Shown piece after piece: positions 43,693-53,253 of a stretch of DNA of 64,000 nt. The first letter of the stretch is position 1; each line of letters opens with the position of its first letter. The notes beneath the pieces were generated by a model. The model worked only from the letters and a program-made list of their open reading frames with translations. It was not told where the DNA came from and ran no database searches. The position numbers were made by a program, and so were the translations under genes. This stretch comes from Clostridia bacterium. GTDB lineage: Bacteria > Bacillota > Clostridia > Oscillospirales > CAG-382. The stretch lies in contig JAFQAP010000011.1 of the NCBI GenBank assembly GCA_017399965.1, positions 1-64,000 on the forward strand, written 5' to 3'.

Positions 43693-44918
43693 AACAGATG
43701 GCATCTGTCCTTATATCTGTTGGTATAATCTTATATATTCTGCTTCAGCTCATTTTGTCTGTGGGCGATACCGTGCAGACAGAAAACGCAATGTTCCAGA
43801 AAGCTGAACAAAAGGTAGAGCTTACGGCATTTCTGTTCAGGGATGAAACCGTGCTTAATTCCGGCACCGTGGGCACCAATTCCTATTCCGCGGAGGATGG
43901 AGAAAAGGTAACCAAGGGCGATGAAGTTTGCGCCACTTACAGCGAAGCGGCGGACGCAAACGCGCAGGAAAGAATAAAACAGCTTAAAAAACGTATAGAG
44001 ATACTTAAAAAAAGCGGAGTGGGCAACGGTGTTTCTGTTTCGGACCACAAGATAATAGACACCCGGATAAGCGATCACGTTTTGGAACTGGTGCTTGGTG
44101 TTTCAAGCGGAAATTACGATTCCGCCATTCGCACGGGGGACGAACTTTTAATTCAGGAAAACCGCAGATATGCGCTTACACAGACGGTAAGCGATTACTC
44201 TATGCAGATAAATGCCTGCAATGCGGAGATAGCGCGTCTTGAAGCAGGCTTTACGGGGGATAAAATAACAACTCTCGCTTCCGATGACGGGTATTACTAT
44301 TCTTCCGTGGACGGGTATGAAAATTTGTTTACCGCAGATGCAGTTTCCACTCTTACTCTGGATAATTTCGATACCATCGTTTCTTCTCAGCCGGATGCAA
44401 ATATTATAACCGGCTCTGCGGGAAAGATCGCCACTTCCGCATATTGGTACATAGCCTGCAAAACCACCAGGGAAGCCTTTGGTCTTTACACCGTGGGCAA
44501 CACATATAAAGTAACCTTCCCGTATTCCGCGGATACGGAATGCGATATGCTGCTTTCCAAAGTCATAACGCAAACAGATACGGAAGATATCGTGCTTATT
44601 TTCTCTACAAAGACTATTCCCGCCGACCTTAATTTTACGAGAAGGCAAACGGTTAACGTGGTAAAGGAAAGCTTTGAGGGTATAAGGATTTCCGCATCCT
44701 CTGTCCGTGTGCTTGACGGGGTGAGAGGGGTTTACGTACTGGACGGCAATACGGTAGTGTTTAAGAAAATAACCGTTTTACACGACGATAACGGCGCGTA
44801 TATCTGCGCTTTGCCCGATGCAAACAACAAAGCCTACGTTTCTGCGGACAGGCTGTCTTTGTATGATCTGGTCATCGTCTCGGGAACGGACATTTACGTA
44901 GGGAAGGTGCTGTCTTGA
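43674..44918 (+). CDS. HlyD-like membrane-anchored protein of the division gene cluster
   Basis: This 414-residue protein has one N-terminal membrane helix (about 8-30) and a long extracellular part. It looks like a membrane-fusion (HlyD-like) adaptor: a lipoyl-like half (AFLFRDETVLNSG, GEKVTKGDEVCATYS), a coiled-coil hairpin (about 95-200) and a C-terminal beta domain. No transporter gene is adjacent. Proteins of this type are commonly found before ylmE and sepF in Clostridia, and a role in envelope or division is inferred only from that context. Confidence 0.7.
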   Translation: MVKNALKQMASVLISVGIILYILLQLILSVGDTVQTENAMFQKAEQKVELTAFLFRDETVLNSGTVGTNSYSAEDGEKVTKGDEVCATYSEAADANAQERIKQLKKRIEILKKSGVGNGVSVSDHKIIDTRISDHVLELVLGVSSGNYDSAIRTGDELLIQENRRYALTQTVSDYSMQINACNAEIARLEAGFTGDKITTLASDDGYYYSSVDGYENLFTADAVSTLTLDNFDTIVSSQPDANIITGSAGKIATSAYWYIACKTTREAFGLYTVGNTYKVTFPYSADTECDMLLSKVITQTDTEDIVLIFSTKTIPADLNFTRRQTVNVVKESFEGIRISASSVRVLDGVRGVYVLDGNTVVFKKITVLHDDNGAYICALPDANNKAYVSADRLSLYDLVIVSGTDIYVGKVLS

Positions 44919-45583
44919 CAAATATTGCCGAAATGCTTAAAAGCATACAAGAGATAAAAAGCTCCCTGCCCGAAGGCGTAACCTTGGTAGCGGCAACAAA
45001 GACTGTTCCTGCGGATATTATTAATCTTGCCATAGATGCGGGCTTGACCGATATCGGCGAAAACCGCCCGGAGGAACTGTGTGAAAAATACCCCTTCCTT
45101 AAAAAAGAAGGCGTCCGATTTCATATTATCGGCGGATTGCAGACACGCAAGGTGAAAAGCATTATCGACAAGGTGGATATGATCCAGTCTTTGGACAGAC
45201 CGTCCCTTGCAAAAGAAATAGATAAGCGCAGCAAAGAGATAGGGAAAATAACCGATTGCCTGATAGAGATCAACTTGGGCAAAGAGGAAGGTAAGTCCGG
45301 AGTGTATCCCGAGGACGCATTGGAATTCTATCTTTCTCTCTGTGAGTATTCGAATATCCGCATAAGAGGTGTAATGGCAGTACCTCCCGTGGGAAAACTT
45401 GAAGAATACTATAATATTTTATATAAAATATACGCTGACATCTTGAAAAAATCGAAAAATAGTGATAAAATAGATATAATATCTGTAGGTATGTCTTCAG
45501 ATTACGAACAAGCGGTTTCGCTCGGGTCAAATATGGTCCGTGTGGGCAGCAAAATTTTTGGAAAAAGAAATTATTTAGTATAA
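44915..45583 (+). CDS. ylmE: YggS/YlmE-type PLP-binding protein
   Basis: This 222-residue PLP-homeostasis barrel protein has its cofactor lysine in VAATKTVP (residue 29). GENRPEEL and FHIIGGLQTRKVK are family signatures (IGGLQ replaces the usual IGxLQ). The start appears to be TTG at 44915, overlapping the previous stop (TTGA), with GGAAGG upstream. It sits in the standard place before sepF. Confidence 0.9.
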   Translation: MTNIAEMLKSIQEIKSSLPEGVTLVAATKTVPADIINLAIDAGLTDIGENRPEELCEKYPFLKKEGVRFHIIGGLQTRKVKSIIDKVDMIQSLDRPSLAKEIDKRSKEIGKITDCLIEINLGKEEGKSGVYPEDALEFYLSLCEYSNIRIRGVMAVPPVGKLEEYYNILYKIYADILKKSKNSDKIDIISVGMSSDYEQAVSLGSNMVRVGSKIFGKRNYLV

Positions 45584-45601
45584 AAAAACGGAGGAACCAC
45601 C

Positions 45602-46045
45602 ATGGGATTCATGAAGAGCATCACCAATCTTTTTAAACCGGACGACGAATACGTAGACGACAGCGAGTACACCGAAGAGGAGTACGAGGAAGAGGCTCCC
45701 GCAAGAGAGAGCAGACCTGCAAGACCCGCAGGCAGCGCGTCTTCCAACGCATCTCTCGAAATGAAGATCATCAAGCCCGAAAGATACGAAGACGTTACCG
45801 GTATCGCACAGCATCTTTTGCACCGCCGCACTGTAGTGCTTAACCTTGAGAACACCAACAAGGAAACTATAAGAAGAATTATCGATTTCCTTTCCGGCGT
45901 TGCTTTTGCTATCGGCGGCAATCTTAACCGCGTTGCAAATTCCACTTACGTTATTACTCCCAAGAACGTTGAACTTTCTGACGATCAGAAGGAATCTTCT
46001 GCAGAAGAAAAGAACGTTAATAACGCCCCCAGAGAACTTTTCTGA
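45602..46045 (+). CDS. sepF: Cell division protein SepF
   Basis: This 147-residue FtsZ-binding division protein has an N-terminal amphipathic membrane helix (GFMKSITNLFK), a highly acidic linker, and the SepF core (KPERYEDVTGIAQHLLHRRTVVLNLEN through GVAFAIGGNLNRV). The C-terminus has an unusual acidic extension. CGGAGG lies before the ATG. Confidence 0.94.
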   Translation: MGFMKSITNLFKPDDEYVDDSEYTEEEYEEEAPARESRPARPAGSASSNASLEMKIIKPERYEDVTGIAQHLLHRRTVVLNLENTNKETIRRIIDFLSGVAFAIGGNLNRVANSTYVITPKNVELSDDQKESSAEEKNVNNAPRELF

Positions 46046-46066
46046 TCACTTAACGGAGCGTTTGTT

Positions 46067-46351
46067 TTGAACATACTTTTATATACGTTGGCAAGCATGG
46101 TGGAGGTTTTCCTCTGCCTGCTTTCTCTTGCCATAGTTTTGAGAGTATTGCTGCCTGTTCTGGGAATTGAGGAAGGCGCGCTTTTGGGCTTGTGCGCTAT
46201 GTTGAGCGAGCCTATTGTGGCTCCCGTAAGAGCGCTTTTGTCAAAGAGCGAATTTTTTCAATCTTCACCTATGGATTTTTCATATACGGCAACAATACTC
46301 ATAATCCTTGTAATAAATATCTTAATGCCCACAGCAAGTACATTTCTTTGA
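46067..46351 (+). CDS. yggT: YggT-family membrane protein
   Basis: This 94-residue protein has two hydrophobic helices (about 5-27 and 68-90) and the central LSEPIVAPVRALL segment of the YggT family. It may help organise the membrane at division sites. The start is probably TTG at 46067, with GGAG upstream. It lies between sepF and divIVA as in other Firmicutes. Confidence 0.85.
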   Translation: MNILLYTLASMVEVFLCLLSLAIVLRVLLPVLGIEEGALLGLCAMLSEPIVAPVRALLSKSEFFQSSPMDFSYTATILIILVINILMPTASTFL

Positions 46352-46371
46352 TTTAAAGGGGGTAGTGTCGG

Positions 46372-47250
46372 ATGCTGGCACCGCACGAACTTAAAAATAA
46401 AACCTTTGGCAAAAGTCTTAAAGGCTATAACGTTGCCGAGGTAGACGATTATATCAATTTTCTCATTGATAAATACACCGAAGTGTATCGCGAGAATATA
46501 GAATTGGACAGAAAGCTCCGTATCGTTGTTACCAATCTGGACGAGATACGCGACGAAGAAGAATCTATACGAAATACTCTCGTTTCCGCACAGAAAATGG
46601 GTGAGAAAATAATACGGGATGCCAATGAGCGTGCAGACATTATTACCGAATCCATTAAAAAGCGTTGCGACGCAGTTATTGAAGATTTCAAAGTACAGAT
46701 CGCAAAAGAAAAAGAAGAGCTTTGGACAGTCCGTGCCACCGTTTTGGATTTTAAAAAGAAGCTTTTTGAAGCTTACCGCACCCAAATCGAGGAAGTGCGC
46801 AATATCTCGGTCAATGAACTGGAAGAGCTTGTGCTTCCTTCCGACAGCGAGCTGGTAGGAAAAATATTCGGCGAAGTAAAGGCTACTATCGAAGAAGAGA
46901 TCCGTTCCGAGCGTGTACGCAGAGAGCAGGAGGAGATCATCCGCCGTGCAGAGGAGGAACAGCAGGCAGAGCAGGAGCTTGATGAAAGCGAGTTTGCTAT
47001 GCCTCATTTCACCACGCCCGAGCCTTCTCCTTCGGATACAATTATTCTCCCTGCGGATGAAATGCCCATCGAGGAACCGGATGAAGGTCTGCGCAAAATT
47101 ATAGAAGAGAATATTGCTTTGGAAGATCCGGATAAAGCAGATCCCGCCGCAACAGTGGTGCTTCCCGATATCGGCAGCAAGACCGAAGAAAAAAACATTT
47201 GCTCGGACGAGGAAATGTACAGACTATTTAACGAAGACGACGAAGACTAA
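46372..47250 (+). CDS. divIVA: DivIVA-domain protein
   Basis: This is a 292-residue cell-pole and septum organiser. The N-terminal DivIVA lipid-binding motif is KTFGKSLKGYNVAEVDDYINFLIDKYTEVY. A long coiled coil (about 35-200) and an acidic, low-complexity C-terminal third follow. The tail is longer than in Bacillus DivIVA (164 residues), which is common in Clostridia. Confidence 0.9.
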   Translation: MLAPHELKNKTFGKSLKGYNVAEVDDYINFLIDKYTEVYRENIELDRKLRIVVTNLDEIRDEEESIRNTLVSAQKMGEKIIRDANERADIITESIKKRCDAVIEDFKVQIAKEKEELWTVRATVLDFKKKLFEAYRTQIEEVRNISVNELEELVLPSDSELVGKIFGEVKATIEEEIRSERVRREQEEIIRRAEEEQQAEQELDESEFAMPHFTTPEPSPSDTIILPADEMPIEEPDEGLRKIIEENIALEDPDKADPAATVVLPDIGSKTEEKNICSDEEMYRLFNEDDED

Positions 47251-47265
47251 GGAGTATTCATAAAA

Positions 47266-50067
47266 ATGGCAAACGATTACAAGAATTCACTTAATCTGCC
47301 TACCACAGCGTTCCCTATGCGCGCTAATCTCCCCCAGAGAGAGCCCGATACCCAGCGCAAGTGGATGGAAGAGGATATATACGAAAAAATGTGTGCCCGC
47401 AACGAGGGCAAGGAAGCCTACGTTCTTCACGACGGACCTCCTTTCTCCAACGGTAATATTCATATGGGCACCGCGCTTAACAAAATACTCAAGGATTTTA
47501 TAAACAAATACAAATCCATGAGCGGCTACCGCATAAACTACGTTCCCGGATGGGATAACCACGGTATGCCTATTGAAAGCGCAATTATCAAAAAGAACAA
47601 GCTGGACAGAAAAAAGATGTCCGCGGCTGAATTCCGTTCTGCCTGCTTCGATTTTGCAGAGGATTTCGTTCAGCTTCAGATGCAGTCCTTCAAGCGTCTG
47701 GGCGTTTTGGGCGATTGGAAAAATCCCTACCGCACCATGGACCCTGCTTTTGAGGCAGAAGAAGTCAAGGTCTTCGGCGAAATGTTTAAGAAGGGCTATA
47801 TTTACAAAGGCTTGAAGCCTGTTTATTGGTGCCCTCACGATGAAACCGCATTGGCAGAAGCGGAGATCGAATATAAAGACGATACCTGCACTTCTATCTT
47901 TGTAAAGTTCCGTGTTAAGGACGATAAGGGACTTTTGGATGGTGTTTGCGAAAAGGATAATACCTATTTCGTTATCTGGACCACCACTACCTGGACTCTT
48001 CCCGGTAATATGGCAATTGCTTTGCATCCCAGAGAAAAGTACGCAGTAGTAAAAGCAGGAAACGAAAACTATATCGTGGCAGAAGCTCTTGCAGGCAAGG
48101 TTATGGCTGCAGGAAATATCGAAGATTATGAAATTATCGCAACCTTCAAGGGCGGCGATTTTGAATACGCAACCGCATATCATCCTTTCCTTGAAAGAGA
48201 TTCTATGCTGGTTACCGCAGAGTACGTAACAATGGACAGCGGTACGGGATGCGTTCACACCGCTCCCGGCTTCGGTGTAGACGACTATTATACCGGTATG
48301 CGTTATGGTATCCGCATCTGCGTTCCCGTAGATGACAGAGGATATCAGACAGAAGAAGCCGGCAAATATGCGGGAATGTTCTATTCCGAATCCAACAAGG
48401 CTATCCTTGCTGATATGCAGGAAAGCGGCGCACTGTTCGCTTCTCAGGAAATGGTGCATCAGTATCCTCATTGCTGGCGTTGCAAGCATCCTATCATCTT
48501 CCGTGCTACACCCCAGTGGTTCTGTTCTGTTGAGGCGTTCCGTAACGACGCTTTGGAGGCTGCTGCGCAGGTTAACTGGATGCCTGCTTGGGGCGGGGAC
48601 AGAATGGCAAGTATGATCCGTGAAAGAGCAGACTGGTGTATCTCCCGTCAGCGTCAATGGGGTCTTCCCATTCCCGTTTTCTATTGTAAGGATTGCGGCA
48701 AGCCCGTTTGCGATGATGCTACCATAGAAAAAATCAGCGCTGTTTTCGCACAGAAGGGTTCCAACGCTTGGTTTACCGACGAAGCGGACGCGCTCATTCC
48801 CGAAGGATACGTATGTCCCTTCTGCGGCGGAAAGCACTTTACCAAAGAAACCGATACGTTGGACGGTTGGTTTGACAGCGGCGTTACCCATTACGCTTCT
48901 CTCAAGAAATCCGGTGAAAAATGGCCCGCAGATCTTTATCTCGAAGGTGCGGACCAGTACAGAGGCTGGTTCCAGTCCTCTCTGCTCACCGCAGTCGGCG
49001 CTCTCGGCGAAGGTGCGCCTTATAAAGCTGTTCTTACCCACGGCTGGGTAGTTGACGGCGAAGGAAAAGCAATGCACAAATCCTTGGGCAACTCTGTTGC
49101 ACCCGAGGAAATCATAAAGGTATACGGTGCGGATATACTCCGTCTGTGGGTTGCCTCCAGCGACTATACCGTAGACGTCCGTGCTTCCGATAATATCTTC
49201 AAGCAGCTTTCCGAAAGCTACCGCAAGATAAGAAATACCATCCGTATTCTTCTTGCAAACCTTGGCGATCCTGCTGTTGATTTTGATCCGGCAAAGCATT
49301 TTGTTCCCGTAAGCGAAATGAAAGAGCTTGACCGCTGGGCACTTGCCCGTCTTAACAAGCTTGTTGCAGAATGCACCAAGGCTTACGAAACCTACGAATT
49401 CCACGATATTTACCACGCCGTAAACAATTTCTGCGCAAACGATATGTCCAAGCTTTACGTTGATATCGCAAAGGACAGATTGTATTGCGAAAAGCTTGAT
49501 GATCCCGCAAGACGTTCCGCACAGACAGCTATGTATATGATCGTTCATGCGCTTACACGTCTGCTGGCTCCCGTTCTTTCTTATACAGCAGAAGAAACCT
49601 GGGGCTTTATGGCTCATCTTGAAAGTGACAACACCGAAAGCGTATTCCTTAACGATCTTCCCGTTTATGATACAGCACTTGAATATGACGGCGAGGAGCG
49701 CTACAACGCAATATTTGCCGCACGTGATGACGTTATGAAAGCGCTCGAACTTGCCCGTGCCGCAAAGGTAATCGGTAAGTCCCTCGAAGCAAAGGTGGTT
49801 ATCTACGGCGATGAAAAAAGCGATGTTATCAAGCTGTTTAAATCCTTTGATAAAGCGCTTAACGAGCTGTTTATCGTAAGTAACACCGTAATAAGCTGTG
49901 AAGCAGCTCCCGAAGATGCGTTCAAAGAAACCGAAACAGGTATCGCTGTAAGCGTAGTTCCCGCATCCGGCGTAAAGTGTGACAGATGCTGGGCTTACAC
50001 CGAAACGCCTTATACCGACAGTGAGGGCGGCAATCTTTGCCCCAGATGTAAAGGCGTAGTATGTTAG
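47266..50067 (+). CDS. ileS: Isoleucyl-tRNA synthetase
   Basis: This 933-residue class I synthetase has the HIGH-like motif HMGT in PPFSNGNIHMGTAL and the KMSKS-like motif MHKSLGN. The C-terminus has the zinc module CDRCWAYTETP followed by LCPRCKGVV. Length is that of bacterial-type IleS. No T-box leader is present: only 15 bases separate it from divIVA. It overlaps lspA by 7 bases. Confidence 0.97.
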   Translation: MANDYKNSLNLPTTAFPMRANLPQREPDTQRKWMEEDIYEKMCARNEGKEAYVLHDGPPFSNGNIHMGTALNKILKDFINKYKSMSGYRINYVPGWDNHGMPIESAIIKKNKLDRKKMSAAEFRSACFDFAEDFVQLQMQSFKRLGVLGDWKNPYRTMDPAFEAEEVKVFGEMFKKGYIYKGLKPVYWCPHDETALAEAEIEYKDDTCTSIFVKFRVKDDKGLLDGVCEKDNTYFVIWTTTTWTLPGNMAIALHPREKYAVVKAGNENYIVAEALAGKVMAAGNIEDYEIIATFKGGDFEYATAYHPFLERDSMLVTAEYVTMDSGTGCVHTAPGFGVDDYYTGMRYGIRICVPVDDRGYQTEEAGKYAGMFYSESNKAILADMQESGALFASQEMVHQYPHCWRCKHPIIFRATPQWFCSVEAFRNDALEAAAQVNWMPAWGGDRMASMIRERADWCISRQRQWGLPIPVFYCKDCGKPVCDDATIEKISAVFAQKGSNAWFTDEADALIPEGYVCPFCGGKHFTKETDTLDGWFDSGVTHYASLKKSGEKWPADLYLEGADQYRGWFQSSLLTAVGALGEGAPYKAVLTHGWVVDGEGKAMHKSLGNSVAPEEIIKVYGADILRLWVASSDYTVDVRASDNIFKQLSESYRKIRNTIRILLANLGDPAVDFDPAKHFVPVSEMKELDRWALARLNKLVAECTKAYETYEFHDIYHAVNNFCANDMSKLYVDIAKDRLYCEKLDDPARRSAQTAMYMIVHALTRLLAPVLSYTAEETWGFMAHLESDNTESVFLNDLPVYDTALEYDGEERYNAIFAARDDVMKALELARAAKVIGKSLEAKVVIYGDEKSDVIKLFKSFDKALNELFIVSNTVISCEAAPEDAFKETETGIAVSVVPASGVKCDRCWAYTETPYTDSEGGNLCPRCKGVVC

Positions 50068-50600
50068 CGGCTGTAATCGTAATATTAACCGTTGCATTGG
50101 ACCAGCTTTCCAAAACTCTGGTGGTTTCCCGTATGGAGTTTGAGCAAGGCTCGATCAAAGTACTGGGAGATCTTCTGGTATTTTACCGTACGGAAAACGA
50201 CGGCGCGGCTTTCGGTATGCTAAGCAATGCTAGGTGGGTGTTTATAGTCTTTTCACTTGTGGCTATCGCCGCGGGAATATACTGTGTGATCAAGTATAAT
50301 AAAAGACACGTGCTTCTTACCGTTTCGGTATCAATGCTGCTTGGCGGCGGTATCGGAAATATGATCGACCGTCTGTTCCGCGCAGGCGTTGAATGTGAAT
50401 ATGCGGTGGTGGATTTCTTGTATTCCTCCTTGATGCCGTGGTTCTATTTCAACCTTGCAGATGCATTCATTACCGTGGGCGCCGTTATACTGTGCGTGTA
50501 TATGCTGTTTTTCGAAAGTAAGGTCGAAAAAAGAGCGGCAGCGCAAAAGGCGATGGAAAACGGCGAGATTATCGAAGAAAAACAAGAACAGGAAGAATAG
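50061..50600 (+). CDS. lspA: Lipoprotein signal peptidase (signal peptidase II)
   Basis: This is a 179-residue, four-helix membrane protease. The catalytic aspartates are D103 in GNMIDR and D134 in FNLADAF. It cleaves prolipoproteins such as those at 3994 and 23556. The cytoplasmic C-terminus is an extra charged tail. It overlaps ileS and is 3 bases before the pseudouridine synthase gene. Confidence 0.95.
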   Translation: MLAAVIVILTVALDQLSKTLVVSRMEFEQGSIKVLGDLLVFYRTENDGAAFGMLSNARWVFIVFSLVAIAAGIYCVIKYNKRHVLLTVSVSMLLGGGIGNMIDRLFRAGVECEYAVVDFLYSSLMPWFYFNLADAFITVGAVILCVYMLFFESKVEKRAAAQKAMENGEIIEEKQEQEE

Positions 50601-50603
50601 TTT

Positions 50604-51503
50604 ATGTCACTGGTGGTTGCAGAACAAGAAAATATCGGCACAAGACTTGATATTTTCGTATCTGTGTCCGAAGGTGTCAGCCGTTCAGCTGCACAGGAGC
50701 TCATTTCAAAGGGCGACGTAACCGTGAACGGAAAACCGAGTACCAAAAACTATAAGCTCAGGGAAGGGGATAGGGTAGAAATCACGCTTCCTCCTCCCGA
50801 GCCAATAGAAGCATTACCCCAGGATATACCGGTGGATATCGTTTATGAGGACGAGCATCTGCTGGTTGTCAATAAACCTCAAGGGATGGTGGTCCATCCC
50901 GCTCCCGGCAACCCGGACGGAACCTTGGTCAATGCTCTGCTCCATCATTGCGCAGGCAGGCTGTCTTCCATTAACGGAAAAATACGACCGGGCATCGTTC
51001 ATAGGATCGATAAAGACACCGCAGGACTGCTTATCGTTGCAAAAACGGATGCTGCTCATACGGGCTTGGCAGAGCAGATCGCGGCACACTCTTTTACGCG
51101 GCGTTACAGAACTATTGTGGTAGGCAATATCCGCGAGGATAACGGAACTATCGATAAACCTATCGGAAGAAGTGCGACAGACAGAAAAAAGTTCGCGGTA
51201 ACAAACGTAAATTCCAAACCTGCCGTTACACATTACCGTGTAATAGAACGGCTGGCAGGGTACACTCATCTTGAGCTTACTCTTGAAACAGGACGCACTC
51301 ACCAAATAAGAGTGCACATGGCGTATATGGGACATCCTGTTATTGGGGATCCTGTATATGGTAACCCCAAACATTCGCTGGGTCTTAGAGGACAGTGTCT
51401 GTTTGCTGAATATATTTCATTTACACACCCCATAACGGGTGAAATAATGTCCTTTGGTGCAGAATTGCCCGATTTCTTTAAGGACGTTTTGAGGAGAATA
51501 TGA
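50604..51503 (+). CDS. rluD: RluD-family pseudouridine synthase
   Basis: This 299-residue RNA pseudouridine synthase has an N-terminal S4 RNA-binding domain (about 12-75) and the catalytic motif HRIDKDTAGLLIVAKT, in which D is the nucleophile. It is placed after lspA as in most Firmicutes. The precise rRNA target is not certain. Confidence 0.92.
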   Translation: MSLVVAEQENIGTRLDIFVSVSEGVSRSAAQELISKGDVTVNGKPSTKNYKLREGDRVEITLPPPEPIEALPQDIPVDIVYEDEHLLVVNKPQGMVVHPAPGNPDGTLVNALLHHCAGRLSSINGKIRPGIVHRIDKDTAGLLIVAKTDAAHTGLAEQIAAHSFTRRYRTIVVGNIREDNGTIDKPIGRSATDRKKFAVTNVNSKPAVTHYRVIERLAGYTHLELTLETGRTHQIRVHMAYMGHPVIGDPVYGNPKHSLGLRGQCLFAEYISFTHPITGEIMSFGAELPDFFKDVLRRI

Positions 51504-52324
51504 TGAACGTACAACTTTTGCAGGAAAAAGCCAATGCCGTGCGTATCGGCATTATTGAATCTACCCACGCCGCAAAATCGGGACATCCCGGCGGTTCTCT
51601 GTCTTGCACAGAACTTATCACATATTTGTATTTTTACAGAATGAACGTGGATCCCAAAAATCCCGGATGGGAGGACAGAGACCGCTTCGTTCTTTCCAAG
51701 GGGCACTGCGCACCCGCACTGTATGCTGCGCTTGCTCACAGAGGATTTTTTGATCCTTCCCGTCTTACCGAGCTTCGTAAGCTGGGCAGCTTCCTTCAGG
51801 GCCACCCCGATATGAAGACCACCCCGGGCGTAGATATGTCTACCGGCTCTCTCGGTCAGGGCATTTCTGCCGCTTGCGGTATGGCTGTGACCGCAAAAGC
51901 TACCAACAAATCCTGGCGTGTTTACACCTTGCTGGGCGACGGCGAATGCGAAGAAGGTCAGGTTTGGGAAGCCGCAATGTTTGCGTCTCACTATAAGCTT
52001 GATAATCTTATCGCTTTTGTGGATTTTAACGGCTACCAGATAGACGGTGCGGTTACCGATGTAATGAATCCCACTCCCATTGACGAAAAGTTTGCTTCCT
52101 TCGGTTGGCATACCGTTGTTATCGACGGACACGATTTCGGTGCTATTGATGCGGCTGTAGAAGAAGCACTTAAGATAAAAGACAAGCCTTGCGCTGTTAT
52201 TATGAAGACAGTAAAGGGTAAGGGCGTTTCCTTTATGGAAAACAACTATAAGTGGCACGGTGTTGCTACTAATGATGAGCAAAAGGAACTTGCTCTTAAA
52301 GAACTGAAAGGAGCAAATGCGTAA
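51500..52324 (+). CDS. tktA: Transketolase, N-terminal subunit
   Basis: This 274-residue half-transketolase carries the thiamine diphosphate domain. HAAKSGHPGGSLS and GDGECEEGQVWEA with N (VDFNGYQ) downstream form the TPP motif. It works with the next gene as one enzyme of the pentose phosphate path. The start overlaps rluD by 4 bases; ATG at 51503 is an alternative. Confidence 0.93.
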   Translation: MMNVQLLQEKANAVRIGIIESTHAAKSGHPGGSLSCTELITYLYFYRMNVDPKNPGWEDRDRFVLSKGHCAPALYAALAHRGFFDPSRLTELRKLGSFLQGHPDMKTTPGVDMSTGSLGQGISAACGMAVTAKATNKSWRVYTLLGDGECEEGQVWEAAMFASHYKLDNLIAFVDFNGYQIDGAVTDVMNPTPIDEKFASFGWHTVVIDGHDFGAIDAAVEEALKIKDKPCAVIMKTVKGKGVSFMENNYKWHGVATNDEQKELALKELKGANA

Positions 52325-53253
52325 TGGAAAAACAGGCTACCCGTGTTGCATACGGTAAAACTCTTGCCGCTTTGGGCGAAGAAAAAATGTTTTTCGTGCT
52401 GGATGCAGACCTTTCCGGTTCCACCAATACCAAAACTTTTGGAGATAAATTTCCCGAAAGATTTTTCAACTGCGGTATCGCAGAAGGAAATATGATGTCT
52501 GTTGCCGCAGGTATGGCTGCCGCAGGCGTTCCCGTTTTCGCTTCTTCTTTTGCAATGTTTGCTACGGGAAGAGCGTTTGAACAGATCAGAAATTCTATCG
52601 GTTATCCCAGACTTAACGTAAAAGTAGCCGCATCCCACGCAGGTATCACCGTTGGTGAGGACGGCGCTTCTCATCAGTGTATAGAGGATATTTCTCTTAT
52701 GCGCGGTATCCCCGGTATGACAGTATTCTGCCCCGCAGATTCCGCAGAGACAGAATGGGCTGTTAAAAAGGCTTTGGAGATTGACGGTCCCGTATACATC
52801 CGTCTCGGCAGATATGCTGTTGAGCAGGTGTTTACCGATTGCTCCAACAATGAGGTTGGTAAGGGCAACGTAGTGGCAGACGGTACCGATATAGCTATCT
52901 TTGCAACGGGTATAACTGTTGCGGCGGCTATCAAGGCAAGAGAAGCTTTGGCGGAAAAAGGTATTTCCGCCGCTGTTGTGGATATACACACCATCAAGCC
53001 TTTTGATAAAGAGCTTGCAAACTACTACGCATCCCGTTGCGGTGTTATCCTTACCGCAGAAGAACATTCCGTTATCGGCGGTCTGGGCAGCGCAGTTTGC
53101 GAAGCGGTCTGCGAAACCACTCCTTGTAAGGTTATACGTCTGGGCATAAACGATGAATTCGGAACCAGCGCTTCCGCAGGCGTTCTTGTTTCTCATTTCG
53201 GACTTGACGCTGAAGGAATAACCGCAAAGGCGCTTAAAGCTTTAGGTAAATAA
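52324..53253 (+). CDS. tktB: Transketolase, C-terminal subunit
   Basis: This 309-residue partner subunit has the pyrimidine-binding domain (FNCGIAEGNMMSVAAGMA, HAGITVGEDGASHQ) and a C-terminal domain. It overlaps the N-terminal subunit by 1 base (TAATG), so the two are made together. The split arrangement is common in Clostridia and archaea. Confidence 0.93.
   Translation: MEKQATRVAYGKTLAALGEEKMFFVLDADLSGSTNTKTFGDKFPERFFNCGIAEGNMMSVAAGMAAAGVPVFASSFAMFATGRAFEQIRNSIGYPRLNVKVAASHAGITVGEDGASHQCIEDISLMRGIPGMTVFCPADSAETEWAVKKALEIDGPVYIRLGRYAVEQVFTDCSNNEVGKGNVVADGTDIAIFATGITVAAAIKAREALAEKGISAAVVDIHTIKPFDKELANYYASRCGVILTAEEHSVIGGLGSAVCEAVCETTPCKVIRLGINDEFGTSASAGVLVSHFGLDAEGITAKALKALGK

Noticed and set aside
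47251..47265. T-box riboswitch expected before ileS
   Set aside because: Only 15 bases separate divIVA and ileS, so there is no room for a leader.
47287..50097. A 936-codon open frame antisense to ileS
   Set aside because: It mirrors the ileS gene almost base for base, has no ribosome site or promoter, and gives a low-complexity Cys/Phe-rich protein. It arises from the codon bias of the real gene.
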